DNA of 64,000 bases, taken from positions 7,442,501-7,506,500 of the forward strand of contig OY987226.1 of NCBI GenBank assembly GCA_963920705.1, given 5' to 3'. A program made the translations under genes and the position numbers. Positions 50,316-61,674 of this stretch are shown piece after piece (within the stretch, counting starts at the first letter, position 1; every line of letters begins with the position of its first letter). This DNA is from Odiellus spinosus (taxonomy: Eukaryota > Arthropoda > Arachnida > Opiliones > Phalangiidae). A model generated the notes under the pieces. It was given only the letters and a program-made list of their open reading frames with translations, ran no database searches and had not been told where the DNA came from.

Positions 50316-50910
50316 GGATGTAAGGTATCTTATTGGATGAGGTGCAATTTCCGTCTGAATCAAACTATTTTACATATAGATACGCAAATTGAGGTGGTCT
50401 GTCCGTTCTATGGGATCGGAGACTATCAAAAATGTGATCTAAAATGAAGGGCGACCTTCTCAACTTGATATAAGTGGCAGGCTTTCTAGCGGGACATTGT
50501 TATTGACTACACAGAGACGTCAATCACTTTAATATGGGTTTTCTCCCTAGTGAAAAATAGCCCATTGTATACGGAATACAAAGTTCGGCAAACATTCTCA
50601 CAATGAATTATCAATGGGCACTCTACAGGGATCAAAAAGAACTCCCAGTGAGTGAGCTAAATTTCAAAATCGAATAATTTCCGGACTTCACGTAATATAT
50701 TCAAAAAAGAAGAAAAATATGGTTTGAACGGTGACCTTTGAGCCAATCAAGTAAACGTTTCCGCATTAGCGACGTGGCGGTGGAGTTGGTTTACACGATT
50801 TACAAATGATTATGTATTTTTTAAGAGGAATTTTAGGTTATTGTAAAGAGTTTTACTAATTATATTGTTAGAAGGAAACACTTAAGTTTTTAATTTTGGG
50901 TAGGATTTTG

Positions 50911-51067
50911 CCGAGGGGGCAGACACTCGTAAACTCAGGTGTACAAATTTTTTGAACTCTTTACACTATCAAAGCTGAACTCAAAGTTCATAAGAGTTCC
51001 CAACTCAATGCGCTGTCAAAGCTGAACTCAGTGAACTCAGCGAATTCAAGAGTGTCTGACCCCTCGG
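50911..51067. mobile_element. Short TIR element, 157 bp, with 6-bp target duplication
   Basis: 18-bp TIRs CCGAGGGGGCAGACACTC and GAGTGTCTGACCCCTCGG (one mismatch). Perfect 6-bp TSD ATTTTG at 50905-50910 and 51068-51073. The interior repeats GCTGAACTCA and GAACTC motifs. Only copy in the window. Confidence 0.85.
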
Positions 51068-51784
51068 ATTTTGCTGTAGAAAAAAGAAAAATTCACCCGG
51101 GTTATTTGATATGAAAATCGATTACCCAATCAGGTTTTGATAATTTAGAATTTTAGCTTCAAATCTATTGGTGCCAAGCTCGCGTATATAATCTATAGAA
51201 ATTAAAAAAATAGGCTGCTTTTATAAATAGGAAAAAAATCTAATATTGTCCAAAATACTGCAAATTGGAAAAATTCTGAATTCGATCAAATATTTAAATA
51301 GGAAAAAAAATTAAATGCAAAAAAGGGAACAAAATTCATTTTATATTTCTTTTGTTATTCTATGGGATCATAGAATATTCATTTGTTTTAACCAATTACT
51401 CGAAATTTTATAATGTTAATTATACAAATTCAATTACCGCAAATAATTTGTTGACTCGAATTCGAATCATTTTGAAATTTCATCTCTATTCGTATATTCC
51501 CATTAACTATAACAATATATCATGGATCAACTAAAACTAGGTAAAAATGTTAGCTAATCCATAATATCAAGAGATTTGTAAAATGTGAATCGAGAACAGC
51601 GCCATCATTCGTAATTCAAGCATTACACCACAAAATTGATAAAATCAAAACTAAGAATATAGTATGTTGTAATCTAATTAATAACGAAGTAAATTAATAA
51701 TGAATAAAATTACCTAAACATTCAAGGAAAAACACTTAATAGTTCAGATAACCCGCGATAGATAGAGCTAATCCCTATATACTG

Positions 51785-52203
51785 GTTGGTAATCCATAAA
51801 CAAGCCTCTAAGCATTGGCGGAGTTTCTCTCTTATGATGCGAAATGCCCCTAGAAATGCCGTAGTAGGGCTTCGGCGCAAACGTTTCTCTCTAACCCAGT
51901 CTCTCTCTCTCTTTCCGTTTCCTATAGTTACGAGAGATGTTTTAGGGATTCCTTTTCCAACCGTATCTAGTACATTACACTGCGGGCCAACACCGAAAAC
52001 TCAGCCGGATAGTCAGCTTAGCCGCAGAGCTATCGGTTCTCCTCTTTTCGAGCGAGAATTTTTCGCGTTTTCTACCCGCGAAACGAAAATCGACATGGGA
52101 CGTACTCGGGGTCAGAGAAGTCGCGATCAATGGACTATGCCATGCTAAAGGGTGAGACCGGAGCTCAAAAAATACAAGCATGGAACGGAAAAAGAGCTCT
52201 ACC
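51785..52203 (+). promoter_or_regulatory. nwk: nwk promoter/5' leader region with short upstream reading frames
   Basis: About 400 bp with higher G+C and more CpG than its surroundings, lying directly before the nwk start; it contains a CT-rich run near 51900-51920. An Inr-like TCAGCT occurs near 52014. A short upstream frame runs from ATG 52095 to the TAA at 52146-52148 (17 codons). A second ATG at 52180 is in frame with the main start, opened by the TGA at 52153, and would add eight residues (MERKKSST). The transcription start cannot be set from sequence alone. Confidence 0.5.
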
Positions 52204-52224
52204 ATGCAGCCACCGCCTAGAAAA
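52204..52224 (+). CDS. nwk: Nervous wreck (FCHSD-type F-BAR/SH3 protein), coding exon 1
   Basis: Seven-codon first coding exon, MQPPPRK, followed by the donor GTAAGA at 52225. MQPPPRK is the conserved extreme amino terminus of the FCHSD/nervous wreck family. The exon ends in phase 0 and joins exactly to exon 2, which restores the family sequence without gap or overlap. Nwk binds curved membrane through its F-BAR domain and recruits actin regulators through SH3 domains at synapses and endosomes (family knowledge). I chose ATG 52204 over the in-frame ATG 52180 because the family begins here. Intron 1 is 2,220 bp (52225-54444) and holds two tandem-repeat arrays. Confidence 0.88.
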
Positions 52225-52236
52225 GTAAGAAACGCT

Positions 52237-52850
52237 TACGGAATACTATTTCAAATCGAAAGGTCAAAACATTCAACTGGATTACGCTAGGAATTATTTT
52301 CGAATAAAATTACCTTTTAATCAAGAAATATATCACTTAATAAGGCTTATTTAAGCGATTTAAATTTGGTTTATCCGTTTCATTGTGGAATACTATTTCA
52401 AAATCAAATACGAAAACTTAAAATTAAATTAACTGACAGAAATTCATAGAAATATTTTAGGGAAAAATGGCTAGTTGGTTAAGATCAAAAGGCTTTCTCT
52501 AAACCTCATTAATCTGATTAAATTTATGACTATAACTTCCACGTGGGAAAATATTACTTAAATTAAATACTAAAAATGTTAAATAATTGGAATTTATTTG
52601 GAAAAATTACTTTTAAATCGAAGGGCGCTTAAAGTCTTTGGTTAATACCGTTCATTCCTGATTAAACTGATTACAATTATTATCTTAAACGAGGAAATCC
52701 TTAATTGGATTAATAGAAATTAATATAATTAATTTGGGAAAATTGCCCTTGGTTAAAATCGCGAAGCATTAACCCTAAACTTGATTAAACTGATGAAATT
52801 CACGACTATTTATTTCACAAGGGTATATTAGCTAAACTAAAGGCATGATC
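52237..52850. repeat. nwk: Diverged tandem repeat, period about 135-165 bp, in nwk intron 1
   Basis: Four units in a row share GGAAAAATTACC/GGAAAATTGCC, then a TTGGTTAAAATC-like stretch, CCTGATTAAACTGATTA, and CTTAATTGGATTAA. Unit starts are near 52296, 52463, 52603 and 52737. A related piece (GAATAAAATTACCTAAAC) occurs at about 51702, upstream of the first exon. Confidence 0.6.
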
Positions 52851-53951
52851 TGTAAAATTTTGAATAGTATGAAAATTTTTAAAAAATTTTGTATTTTTTA
52901 TGACAGCTTCACTTAAAATCATTCGATATATAAGAATCTTAACAACCAATCAGCGTTGATTGTTGGGTTTTGTTCCTAAATTATTCATAACTTTTACCTA
53001 TAAATTTTGGGTGTATAAAGATTTTTTTCACAGTAACATTAAGTCTTAGCTTATACCATATAAATTAACCCATTCTATTTATTCCTGCTTGTGGTGGAAT
53101 CGTGTATTAAGTCTAAAGTATAAGGCGTTAATACTTTTATGATAATTGGCAAGGTAAATTTCCAATTCGCAATTGATAAGGGTGCCAAATAAAGTCGGTA
53201 CAGGCAAATATAATAGTCTTATCTTATTATTAATAAACCTACGTACTATTCCTCTGTATTGATAAGGCCTAGTGCTCAATACCAGTTTGCAATAATAGCT
53301 AAAACTGAGGCGAATTAATAGGCAATAGTTAATCTCAAAGAGAATATAAATAGTTATTGCAAATTGTTCTCACAAGCAGGGAGTGTTATTTTATCGTTAG
53401 TGCTCTTTATACCTTGGATAATAACCCTAAGATTCCATCGCTTCGTTTTTAATCTTTACCTAACGGTAGTTGCGAGCAGGAACAGAAGTTCGAATTTGTT
53501 AATTTCTTAATTTAAACTCTCATGCCCTTTATTTAATAGAAATAGATATGTTTTTCAATACGGTATAAATAACCTCTGACCTTTAAGTTGAAACGATCGG
53601 GCCTATTTTATACGGGATTGTTGTTTGGAAATGCCGCCAGCTGGAAATAAATATGTATGTTTTAAACCCTTTGATATTTAATTTATAGCAATCGATTGCT
53701 AGGTTTTGTTATATATCCTCCATGCAACTTCAAATTCAGCGAAATTTTAAATTTTAAATTTTGAATCGTATTTTAAAAAATTATTTTGGGGTTGAGTTAT
53801 TCATTCTCGTTTCTATAACGTTGCTTTCTGTTTTGTAATGTTACATTTACAATTTAAACTCCATCTACTCCATGCGTTTCTTCCTTTTATAAACATTTTT
53901 ATATAAATTAAACTGCTCCACTAAAATTTATAATATTTTCTAAGTTTGAAA

Positions 53952-54343
53952 CTTTCGAATTTCTAAATGTACTAGTCCCTTTCGAATTTCTAAATGTACT
54001 AGTCCCTTTCGAATTTCTAAATGTACTAGTCCCTTTCGAATTTCTAAATGTACTAGTCCCTTTCGAATTTCTAAATGTACTAGTCCCTTTCGAATTTCTA
54101 AATGTACTCGTCCCTTTCGAATTTCTAAATGTACTCGTCCCTTTCGAATTTCTAAATGTACTCGTCCCTTTCGAATTTCTAAATGTACTCGTCCCTTTCG
54201 AATTTCTAAATGTACTAGTCCCTTTCGAATTTCTAAATGTACTAGTCCCTTTCGAATTTCTAAATGTACTAGTCCCTTTCGAATTTCTACAAGGTTCCTT
54301 TCTAAATTTCTACAAGGTTCCTTTCTAAACTACTATTTATTTT
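53952..54343. repeat. nwk: Minisatellite, 27-bp unit, in nwk intron 1
   Basis: Twelve full units (CTTTCGAATTTCTAAATGTA + CTAGTCC) start every 27 bp from 53952, then a partial unit and two diverged units ending ACAAGGTTC. Units differ at one position only: five with ACTAGT, four with ACTCGT, three with ACTAGT. It ends about 100 bp before the exon 2 acceptor. Confidence 0.96.
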
Positions 54344-54444
54344 GCATCCATATTAGATAACCTCATAGGTTTTTTTTATTCCATATGAAAATTTGTATAA
54401 TTAGTTTATTAATCCAATGATGTATATACTTTATTTTTGTACAG

Positions 54445-54542
54445 GCCAAGATCACCACTAGCTTGCGGAATACCCAGAACGAACAGCTGACAAAATTACA
54501 ATACAAACATCAAGTTGATATTGACCTACTTGACGATATAAG
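54445..54542 (+). CDS. nwk: Nervous wreck, coding exon 2 (start of the F-BAR domain)
   Basis: 98-nt exon with the acceptor TTTTTGTACAG ending at 54444 and the donor GTAAGC at 54543. It encodes 32 residues plus two bases (AG-, probably Arg). Read after exon 1, it gives the opening of an FCHSD-type F-BAR domain. The key block NEQLTKLQYKHQ, followed by DLLDDIR, corresponds to the family pattern EQ-x-TKLQ-x-KHQ...DLL-x-D-x-R, which is the first helix. The next exon must begin in phase 2. No matching exon with the family's ERE-Y-x-x-A-L-x-K-L block is visible up to 64000, so intron 2 is at least 9.4 kb. The rest (remaining F-BAR, two SH3 domains, proline-rich tail) lies beyond the window. Confidence 0.88.
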
Positions 54543-55155
54543 GTAAGCCTACTTTTAATATTATTACGTTATACAATAACGTCGTTAGCAGTGTTATAGT
54601 AGCTACGCGCGCTATGTACTGGTACTAGCTAGAGTTTACACTTACATCTACAAAACATTGATATGTAGAGGAAATTTAGAAAAAAACACTATGCAGGTCA
54701 AATAAATTTATTATATAGGTTGGAATCGGTTTGCATTTTAATGAGGTTTATAAATCTTATCATAAATTAAAAAATAAAAATAAGGCTTAAGGACTAGGTG
54801 TACGGCTTACAAAGGGTTTTAATCAGGGTTACGTAACGTATACTTGAGCTCGCATCTTTACTGCTAGAATAATTGGGCTCGGCTTTCGATGGGTTTAGAA
54901 TTTCTCCGTAATATTCCCTGTGGAAATCAGAACCTATACAGTTTTGTTTTACAAAGATCCCATTTAAAGGGATAAAGAAGTCGAGCAACGAGTAACTTAA
55001 CGTTAAAGACCAATTCTCTAGTGAGAAAAATTAAAACTAATAATATTTTTAACTTGCTCGGAAAGTAAAGTAGGCTTAATAATGATCTATGGAGAGTTAG
55101 ATATACAACTGAATTTGTGTCTAACCATCTGCGGTCTACCAGCGAAAGCGTAGAC

Positions 55156-55456
55156 ATTTTAAACTTACCCAGAAAATAGGCTTAACTGTATTCATGGAGA
55201 TCACCAGAACTCTCCATATAAAGACTAGAGACCAATGACATTAATCGATGATTCTTATATGGGGAATGCAGAATCTCCATGATCAATGTCATTGTTCCTA
55301 GTCCTTATAAAGGGAGTACAGGATATCTCTAAGCCTATTTTGATGGTAAGTTTTAAATTTATTTCTAATTTAATATTTTTTACTGTTGGATTGGGCTTAT
55401 TTGAATAAAAATCTATAAAAAAAAATCACTTGTGTTAGGTTGCATTCTACCTTTAA
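55156..55456. mobile_element. MITE family X, copy 8, in nwk intron 2
   Basis: The left border AAACTTACCCAGAAAATAGG is present; the right arm ends TGCATTCTACCTTTAA. The core is an imperfect inverted repeat around AATGACATT...AATGTCATTG and is related to copies 2 and 3. A degraded left arm may start as far back as about 54963, where further family X fragments (GTAGGCTTAATAATG) occur. Confidence 0.7.
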
Positions 55457-58400
55457 AGAGTTCAGTTTTCTAATATTTAGTCGAAGTTTAAGTGAGGCTG
55501 TCACGAATTTTTCATTAATTCCAAATGGAAATTGAGTAGCATTTCCGGTAAGATCATTAAACAAATTATTGAAATATATATACAATGACATAGAAAACAA
55601 TTAGAGCATCATTTTAATTAAACTCCTTTTGAAATATAGAGGGTTTTGTTCTATTTAGGAATAAACCCCAATATCATTAAAGATCCTATCATGTACATTA
55701 GTATTAATTACGGCAATTTATAGCTCGGGGGAAAAAGTCCGTCTCAATCACATTCGATTTGTTGTAAATCCAATTAAATAAACGTATAACCCATAATTGA
55801 TTCGGCGTAAACCAAAAAAAAAAAAAGTGTGTAGAAGATTTTTCTCAATTCGAACGGTTAACGTTTTTTTATCGATTGACGCCTAACAATTTCGGGTCAA
55901 AATATTTTCAGGCTCTTAGCTCGAATGTCGCGCCTTTTACACAACACGATCTCAAACAATCGCCGAGTGACCTCTCCTTGAACTTTATCCAAAAGTCAAA
56001 GAGAAAAAAATATTTTAACCCTTATGTCAAGTTATTGCCATTTTGGAATAAGGTTAGTTTTCAAAGGCTTCCTTTAGATATTGTGGAAAAGTGCAAGTAA
56101 CACAAAGCTAGAGTTCGTTCAAATAGTAGCTTTCCTTTTTCTTTGGGTGTAAAAAAACATCTGGATACGACCATCAGTTATATAAAAATAACCACATAAC
56201 ATTTAGAATAATAAGTATTGGTAAAAATTATTATTCCAAATGTTAATAGACGCATTTCGAATCAAGATTTTTTGTCCAAGAATCGAGCTTTTGCTTTAAA
56301 TTAATGTTGAAGCTTAAATAAAGCTTTTCATTAAACCCACGTTATCAGGCTTCAAGTTTCAGAAAAGTGGAGCCAAGGCGTAGGAAGCGGGGGAAAGGGT
56401 GGGGTCAAGCTACTTCGACCGTCGAACCTGGGGTAACTGACCCCCATATACTTTGGCCTTCGCCAATTTGTTCAGCCACTTCACTTAAAAATAACTTCCA
56501 ACGCCCTTGAAAGCGTATATCTAAATGAATTCGGTATAAGTTGCTCTTGAAAAAGCGAAACCAGAAGCTTGAAATTGGGGCTTAAACTAGTTATTTTAAT
56601 ATTTCTAACCACATCAATCGACCTTGCCGCAAAGTGTATTCTCTCTTTAGAGACGCACACTTTTCAAGAGCTGTTATGGCCTTATGGCCCTAGCTCTATT
56701 TTAAAACAGAAAAAGGAACAGAAAACGAGAATTATATAATTAAAACATATATATTTTTCGTTTTAGGTTTTTTAAAGTTCTATCATATCTGTAACATAAT
56801 TTTAAACTTTGCATAATATGATAATTGTCCTTTAAACTGAGGGAATTTCACCGTACAATCCCTTGTGTAATTCTATTCATATCAAGAATAAAATTTTATA
56901 AGGATTGCGATATAAATATTTCTTAACTTCTTTTATGTTTTTGGTGGTTTTTTTTTTTTGTTTTTTTTTTCCTTTTCTTTCATTCGGGTTTTAGGGAAAG
57001 ATTAGTGAAGTAATTTGCGAATATGGTTTCCGCCCTAATTGGAATTTTTATAGTACATTAGTTCCCTTTTTTTTTCTTTTTTTTTGGGGGTTTTGGTTTT
57101 TATTTTTGCGTGTTATAATACCAGGCATAATACAATTCATTATTTTTTCTTTGTGTAATTTAGTAAATTACAATAAGAGTAGAGGTGAGAGTTTTTTTTA
57201 AGATGAATGCAAATACATTTTTAAACTTTAATTAAATTTAATTATAATTTCTCAATAAATAGAGGTAGAATTGTAATATTCCTTTAGAAATAGAAGTAGA
57301 ATTGATCCTGTATCTAAGTAGGACGAGAGAGGTTTCTCACAGCGGAAACTATTACTAGTAATCGATTACTATTAAAAGTAATCGTCAAGATCCGGTAATC
57401 GATCCACAAAGTTCATACACGACTACTTACAACGATTACTCGCGCGCATACATGCGCAATTTAATTTTTCTATGCACATAAGTAAACTCGAAAGTATTCC
57501 TAAGTAAACATTTCAAGTAATCATGGTAATAGATTACTTTAATTGTAATCGGATCAGCCCAGTATGCACGCAAAAACATGGTTGCTAGCAAGGGTATTAA
57601 CCAACTCCTAAATTACCTAGATGCGCCACGTTTATTAGCGACATGAAAGCGCCTGTTTGATTTTGGCCTTAGAGACCATAGAATCATTGCACTATCACGT
57701 GCCTACTTCGCAAAAAACTACAATTTTCTATCTTATTCTCATCCAAGATACTTGAATATAAAAAATACGTTATTTTCAAAATAATTGTAGAATATTTCAA
57801 AGAAATAAGAATCTGTTTGATTTTTAATTATTCGTTAAGTGTTTATATAAATGGATTTAAACATTTCGTTTATAAAGGCGCGCAGTCCCTTGACGATTGA
57901 GCGAGCGAGCTGACTGGCTAGCAATTAACTTTAGCTATGCTTTCAGGAGCTAATGGTAAATCCTATTGTTCGTTTCGTTTTAAAAATCAATAAATTATGA
58001 CAAATTCACAAGGCAATAACTTATTTAATATATAACGAAAATTAGAAAGTTATACCCAGTTTTGCCTGTTTTAAAATGGAGTCTTCCTTTTAAAACTTAA
58101 TTAAATTTATCCTCTACTGTAGCTTTAAATTAAACCGACAGTACAATTAAGAGGAAAGTCAACTGGTTAAAGTCAGTGGTTTATTCAGACATCATGGTGT
58201 TTTTGTGAAATTGTTACGAAAAAAACTACACCCTCAAAAAGAAAGGTTTTCACTATTTAAAATTATCTCGTATTTTGTAAAAATTTTATTACACCCTAGA
58301 AACGGAACCAAATTCCCATAAATAAATTGGGTCATGATGGTGAGCTGTTAACCCTTCATATTTTGTTCAAGAATGAAGGAAAGTTAACTAAATATGAAGG

Positions 58401-60110
58401 AAAAGCTAAGGCGGATCAATACACAATTTTAATCGTCATATGGGATAAAAGTAGTTTTAGAAACTGCTCTTGAACAGAAAAGTATTGAAATATAAGCATG
58501 ACATGTCACCCTCTGTCTTAAATATTTACTTTATCTGGAGAGGATGGTGGTTCCTCCCACACTTTATCCCTGAACACAACAGAGGTAGATGTTCCCACAG
58601 TGTTCTACCAGCTAAGAAATAGAAGGAGGCTTGAAAATTTCCTATCCATTAGCCCAGAAAATTGACTTTGCGATATAGGATTTCCACTAAAGTGTTTTTA
58701 ACCACGATGAGAAACTACTTTTAGTAAAGGTGGAGAGTGTTGAAATTTAATTCGGCTTGGAAAAACGTTACTTCGTACTTTTCCCTCCAATAGCTTCTGA
58801 TCTTGAGAAACTTTATATACGAAATAAAAAGACTATAGTGAAGTATTCCGACATTCGAGAGACCAACCCTTTCACTTTTGAGAGCTTAGACCATACATGT
58901 ATGTCTATTTTTGTTTTAGATCGTTAATTGTGAGGAAGTACACGTTTTTACCCTTAATTATAATTAGGATTGTAATAAATTGCTTTATTTAATTATTTTC
59001 TGAATATCTTGCCTACATTTCTATTATTTTAAATATTATTTACCATTTTCCACAACTTTTTGATCATGTACAATATAAGAAAAAATTATATTTATTATTT
59101 ACCATTTTTTACACGTTTTTGACTATTTATAACTATCCCATGTACAAGTAATATTTTTGTAGCCCTGCGCTATAAGATTCACTTTGTACGTTCTCGGCTT
59201 TCACGAATTAGTTCTTGTTATAAATTAACTACTTTGCTTCAAGCGTGGTTTTCATACTAGTGACAGTTTAGGCGGAATGATACGAAATTTAAATGTAATA
59301 AACTTATATATATAAACACGTGAGTACGTGAAAGTGGTATACCGGCATTTGGTTGTAATGCATTCTCGTGTTGAATCAATTGATCCAACTTAGAGCCCGG
59401 GGAGAAACTCGCTTTTAGCATTAAATTCAATAACCGTAGAGCCGTGAAATCGGGCAACAGCGCCGCTATACGGTGTGGCTTCTCTTTGCGTACGAAAAGT
59501 TTAAGCCAAGGCCTACGAAATAATTTGCATCTTGTTCCATTCCCCTTTAAGCTTTTCACTAGATCTCCTTCGAGTGTTCAATGAAATTAGTTTTGCGTAT
59601 AAAATGCCTCTTTTAGAAGTTCTATGTAAAAGCTCAGATAGTTTAATTTGGCAATCGCGGAGGCGTAGTCCTATTTCGTTTCGCGTGTGGTGTTAGGAAG
59701 CACGGTTCGATAAACAATTATCCTTCAATTCAATGCCTAATATATATTGTTCTCTAAAGCATATTAAAGGAACCTATTTCTTTGCTTTCTTACGACACAA
59801 ATAGGATATGGAGTTAAGAAAATATATCTAGAACAGTTTAATTACGATATTCAAATAAGTACCTTTAAAATTTGAGCTTACAGGTCGACCAAAATTTTTA
59901 ATTCCACTCTTGGAGAGTTATATTCGAGCCAACATTGGGCATGACAAAAATAAGCCAAAATAGGACCTAATTATTAATTTTTACCGTTATTAGAATTAAG
60001 ACTTCGATTTCCCCGAAAATTCATTTTCTAACGATGGCGAATTCTATGGCCTTGCACGTAAATTACCGAAAATGAGAATAAATTAGTTCAACTAGGATAC
60101 CACCTTTAAT
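55457..60110. other. nwk: nwk intron 2, no exon seen
   Basis: Long intron sequence with T-rich runs near 56950 and 57068 and the fold-back at 57336. A 100-codon minus-strand open frame at 59257-59559 sits in a GC-richer patch and is unrecognised. The rest of the intron (60257-61394, 61675-62944, 63861-64000) likewise shows no exon. Confidence 0.5.
57336..57560. repeat. Fold-back segment rich in TAATCG/CGATTA motifs, nwk intron 2
   Basis: AGTAATCGATTACT is a 14-bp palindrome. AGTAATCGTC, GGTAATCGATCC, ACGATTACTCG, GTAATAGATTAC and TTGTAATCGG follow within 220 bp. The two ends are imperfect inverted copies. Either a decayed MITE or a cluster of homeodomain-type sites. Confidence 0.4.
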
Positions 60111-60256
60111 TAGAGATCGGGGTTTGGACGAGATAATCCACAATTATCAGTTAATTATTAATAATAATCAGTTAAATTTTTCGATTACATTAAATTTATC
60201 AAATTACGAATAAAGATAAAATAATCAGAAATATCTTTTCCAAACCCCGACCTCTA
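60111..60256. mobile_element. MITE family W, copy 1 (146 bp), in nwk intron 2
   Basis: 17-bp TIRs TAGAGATCGGGGTTTGG / CCAAACCCCGACCTCTA, one mismatch when inverted. The interior is an AT-rich TCAGTTAATTATT run. Both ends carry TA, suggesting a TA target site. Confidence 0.8.
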
Positions 60257-61104
60257 CATCTTTTATAAAAACTTTATTCTCGTCGCTAGAAAACGATAGA
60301 AATATTCGAGTTACAATGAAAAATATAGTTTTACGTTTAATCATTAGGATTTTAAATTTTTTTCGTGTAAAAATGTGGTTAATTAACTAACTCCTTAATT
60401 GCTTCCATCACTCCAATTTAGTGAAAAACCTTTATTTTTTGCGAGGTTTATAGTTTTTTTATTCCGTAAGAAGTTCACATAAACACCATAATTTCTGACT
60501 TCCCTCTTAATTGACATTTACTTCAAACTAACCAAATTAACGATCTACACGGTTAGAAGTTTTAAGTAGAAAATTCCCCGAGAGAGTTTTCGCAATATTA
60601 AGAAACTCCCTCCCGCATTTAAAAGTGTTCGCAAATTGCCTTGCTCTTATGTATCCGAATCTTGCGCCAAGCCACAGGCTAAAACCTTCCAACGATTTAA
60701 GTTAATTTTAAATAAGCAGTTTTACGGCGTTCTTGGAATGGCTGTATATTTATAAATTTTCTTGGAAATTGATGGACCCTATTTTAAATTTTTCCCTGAT
60801 GTTATGGGTAATCTAAACCCTAATCTTATAAATTTATTAGCAATCCATGCAGACACGAACGCCTGTCCAACGAAAGGATAAAGTAGAAAAAGACCCACCG
60901 AAAAAAACTCAGCCCATATGGCTAGTCGTAAAGTATATCTTAACACTGAGAGATCATATCATAAGAGATATTTTTTTCTTTATATTTCTTCATGTATATC
61001 CTAACTCGACCAGTTTTTGGGAAGAAAAACAGGTCATTTCCTTTTGATATATTACATCTTTTTCAATCAAATCATATTGAAGAGACTTTTGTTCAAGGGA
61101 AGAT

Positions 61105-61200
61105 AGCTTAATAAGAAAAGCGTAGGCGGATTGATACATAACGTTCAACCACATAGAGAACCAAATAGTGTGCAAATTCGTGATGAAAAAGAGTAACGAA
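61105..61200. repeat. Dispersed repeat T, copy 1
   Basis: Shares AGGCGGATTGATACA, then CA/TAGAGAA...AAATAGT-x-CA-GCAAATTC and ATGAA, with 62945-63035 in the same order. Shorter matches (GCGGATTGATA, GTGGATTGATACACAATT, GCGGATCAATACACAATTTT) occur near 18408, 30473 and 58411. Family identity unknown, possibly an old SINE or MITE end. Confidence 0.5.
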
Positions 61201-61394
61201 GTTACGCAGATTCTTAATATCTTTTGTAAACATTTGAAGGCGTTTGAAGCGCGGTTGTTATAGTAAATAAACTGAAGTGAAAATCAACACCGAAATAAGA
61301 AATGTATAAATTGAATCAAAATTGAGCGGAATCCTTTTTAGTTACGATAAAAACTAGTTTTGAGTCACTATAATGTTCGTGCTTATGTCCGCCA

Positions 61395-61674
61395 CCACTG
61401 TCAAATGCTATGATAACTTTAGCATTTCTTAATCGGTTTGAAAAGGTAAAAATCAAACCGATATTGGAATCGTTTTCAGCGTCATGCGTTCGATTTATTG
61501 TAGCTTCATCTATCGGTTGTTGAAACCGAATCGGTATGAAACTGGTTTCCGAAGGAGTTTCGAGAAATAGAATCAAATATATTCGAGAAAAGACGATTTC
61601 CCGTTCACACGACTTCAGGGAAACGTTTTGAAACGGTTTAAATCGATTAAAAGGCCAGGATGAACGCGGCTTTA
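61395..61674. mobile_element. MITE family Z, copy 4 (inverted relative to copy 1)
   Basis: The right end GGCCAGGATGAACGCGGCTTTA is the complement of the left end of copy 1, preceded by inverted AAACGTTTTGAAACGG. The interior AAATCAAACCGATATTGGAA mirrors copy 1. The left end is degraded. A loose fragment of the same family (GAAACTGCTTCGGGAACC, CAAACCGATTCGG) lies at about 62150-62235. Confidence 0.6.

Noticed and set aside
55876-56100. Open frame downstream of nwk exon 2, considered as exon 3
   Set aside because: No resemblance to the expected F-BAR helices, and no matching acceptor in phase 2.
60847-61047. Lysine-rich ATG frame followed by a donor-like GTAAAG, considered as an alternative nwk exon
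   Set aside because: No F-BAR or SH3 similarity, the phase cannot be confirmed, and the frame decays into AT-rich low-complexity residues.
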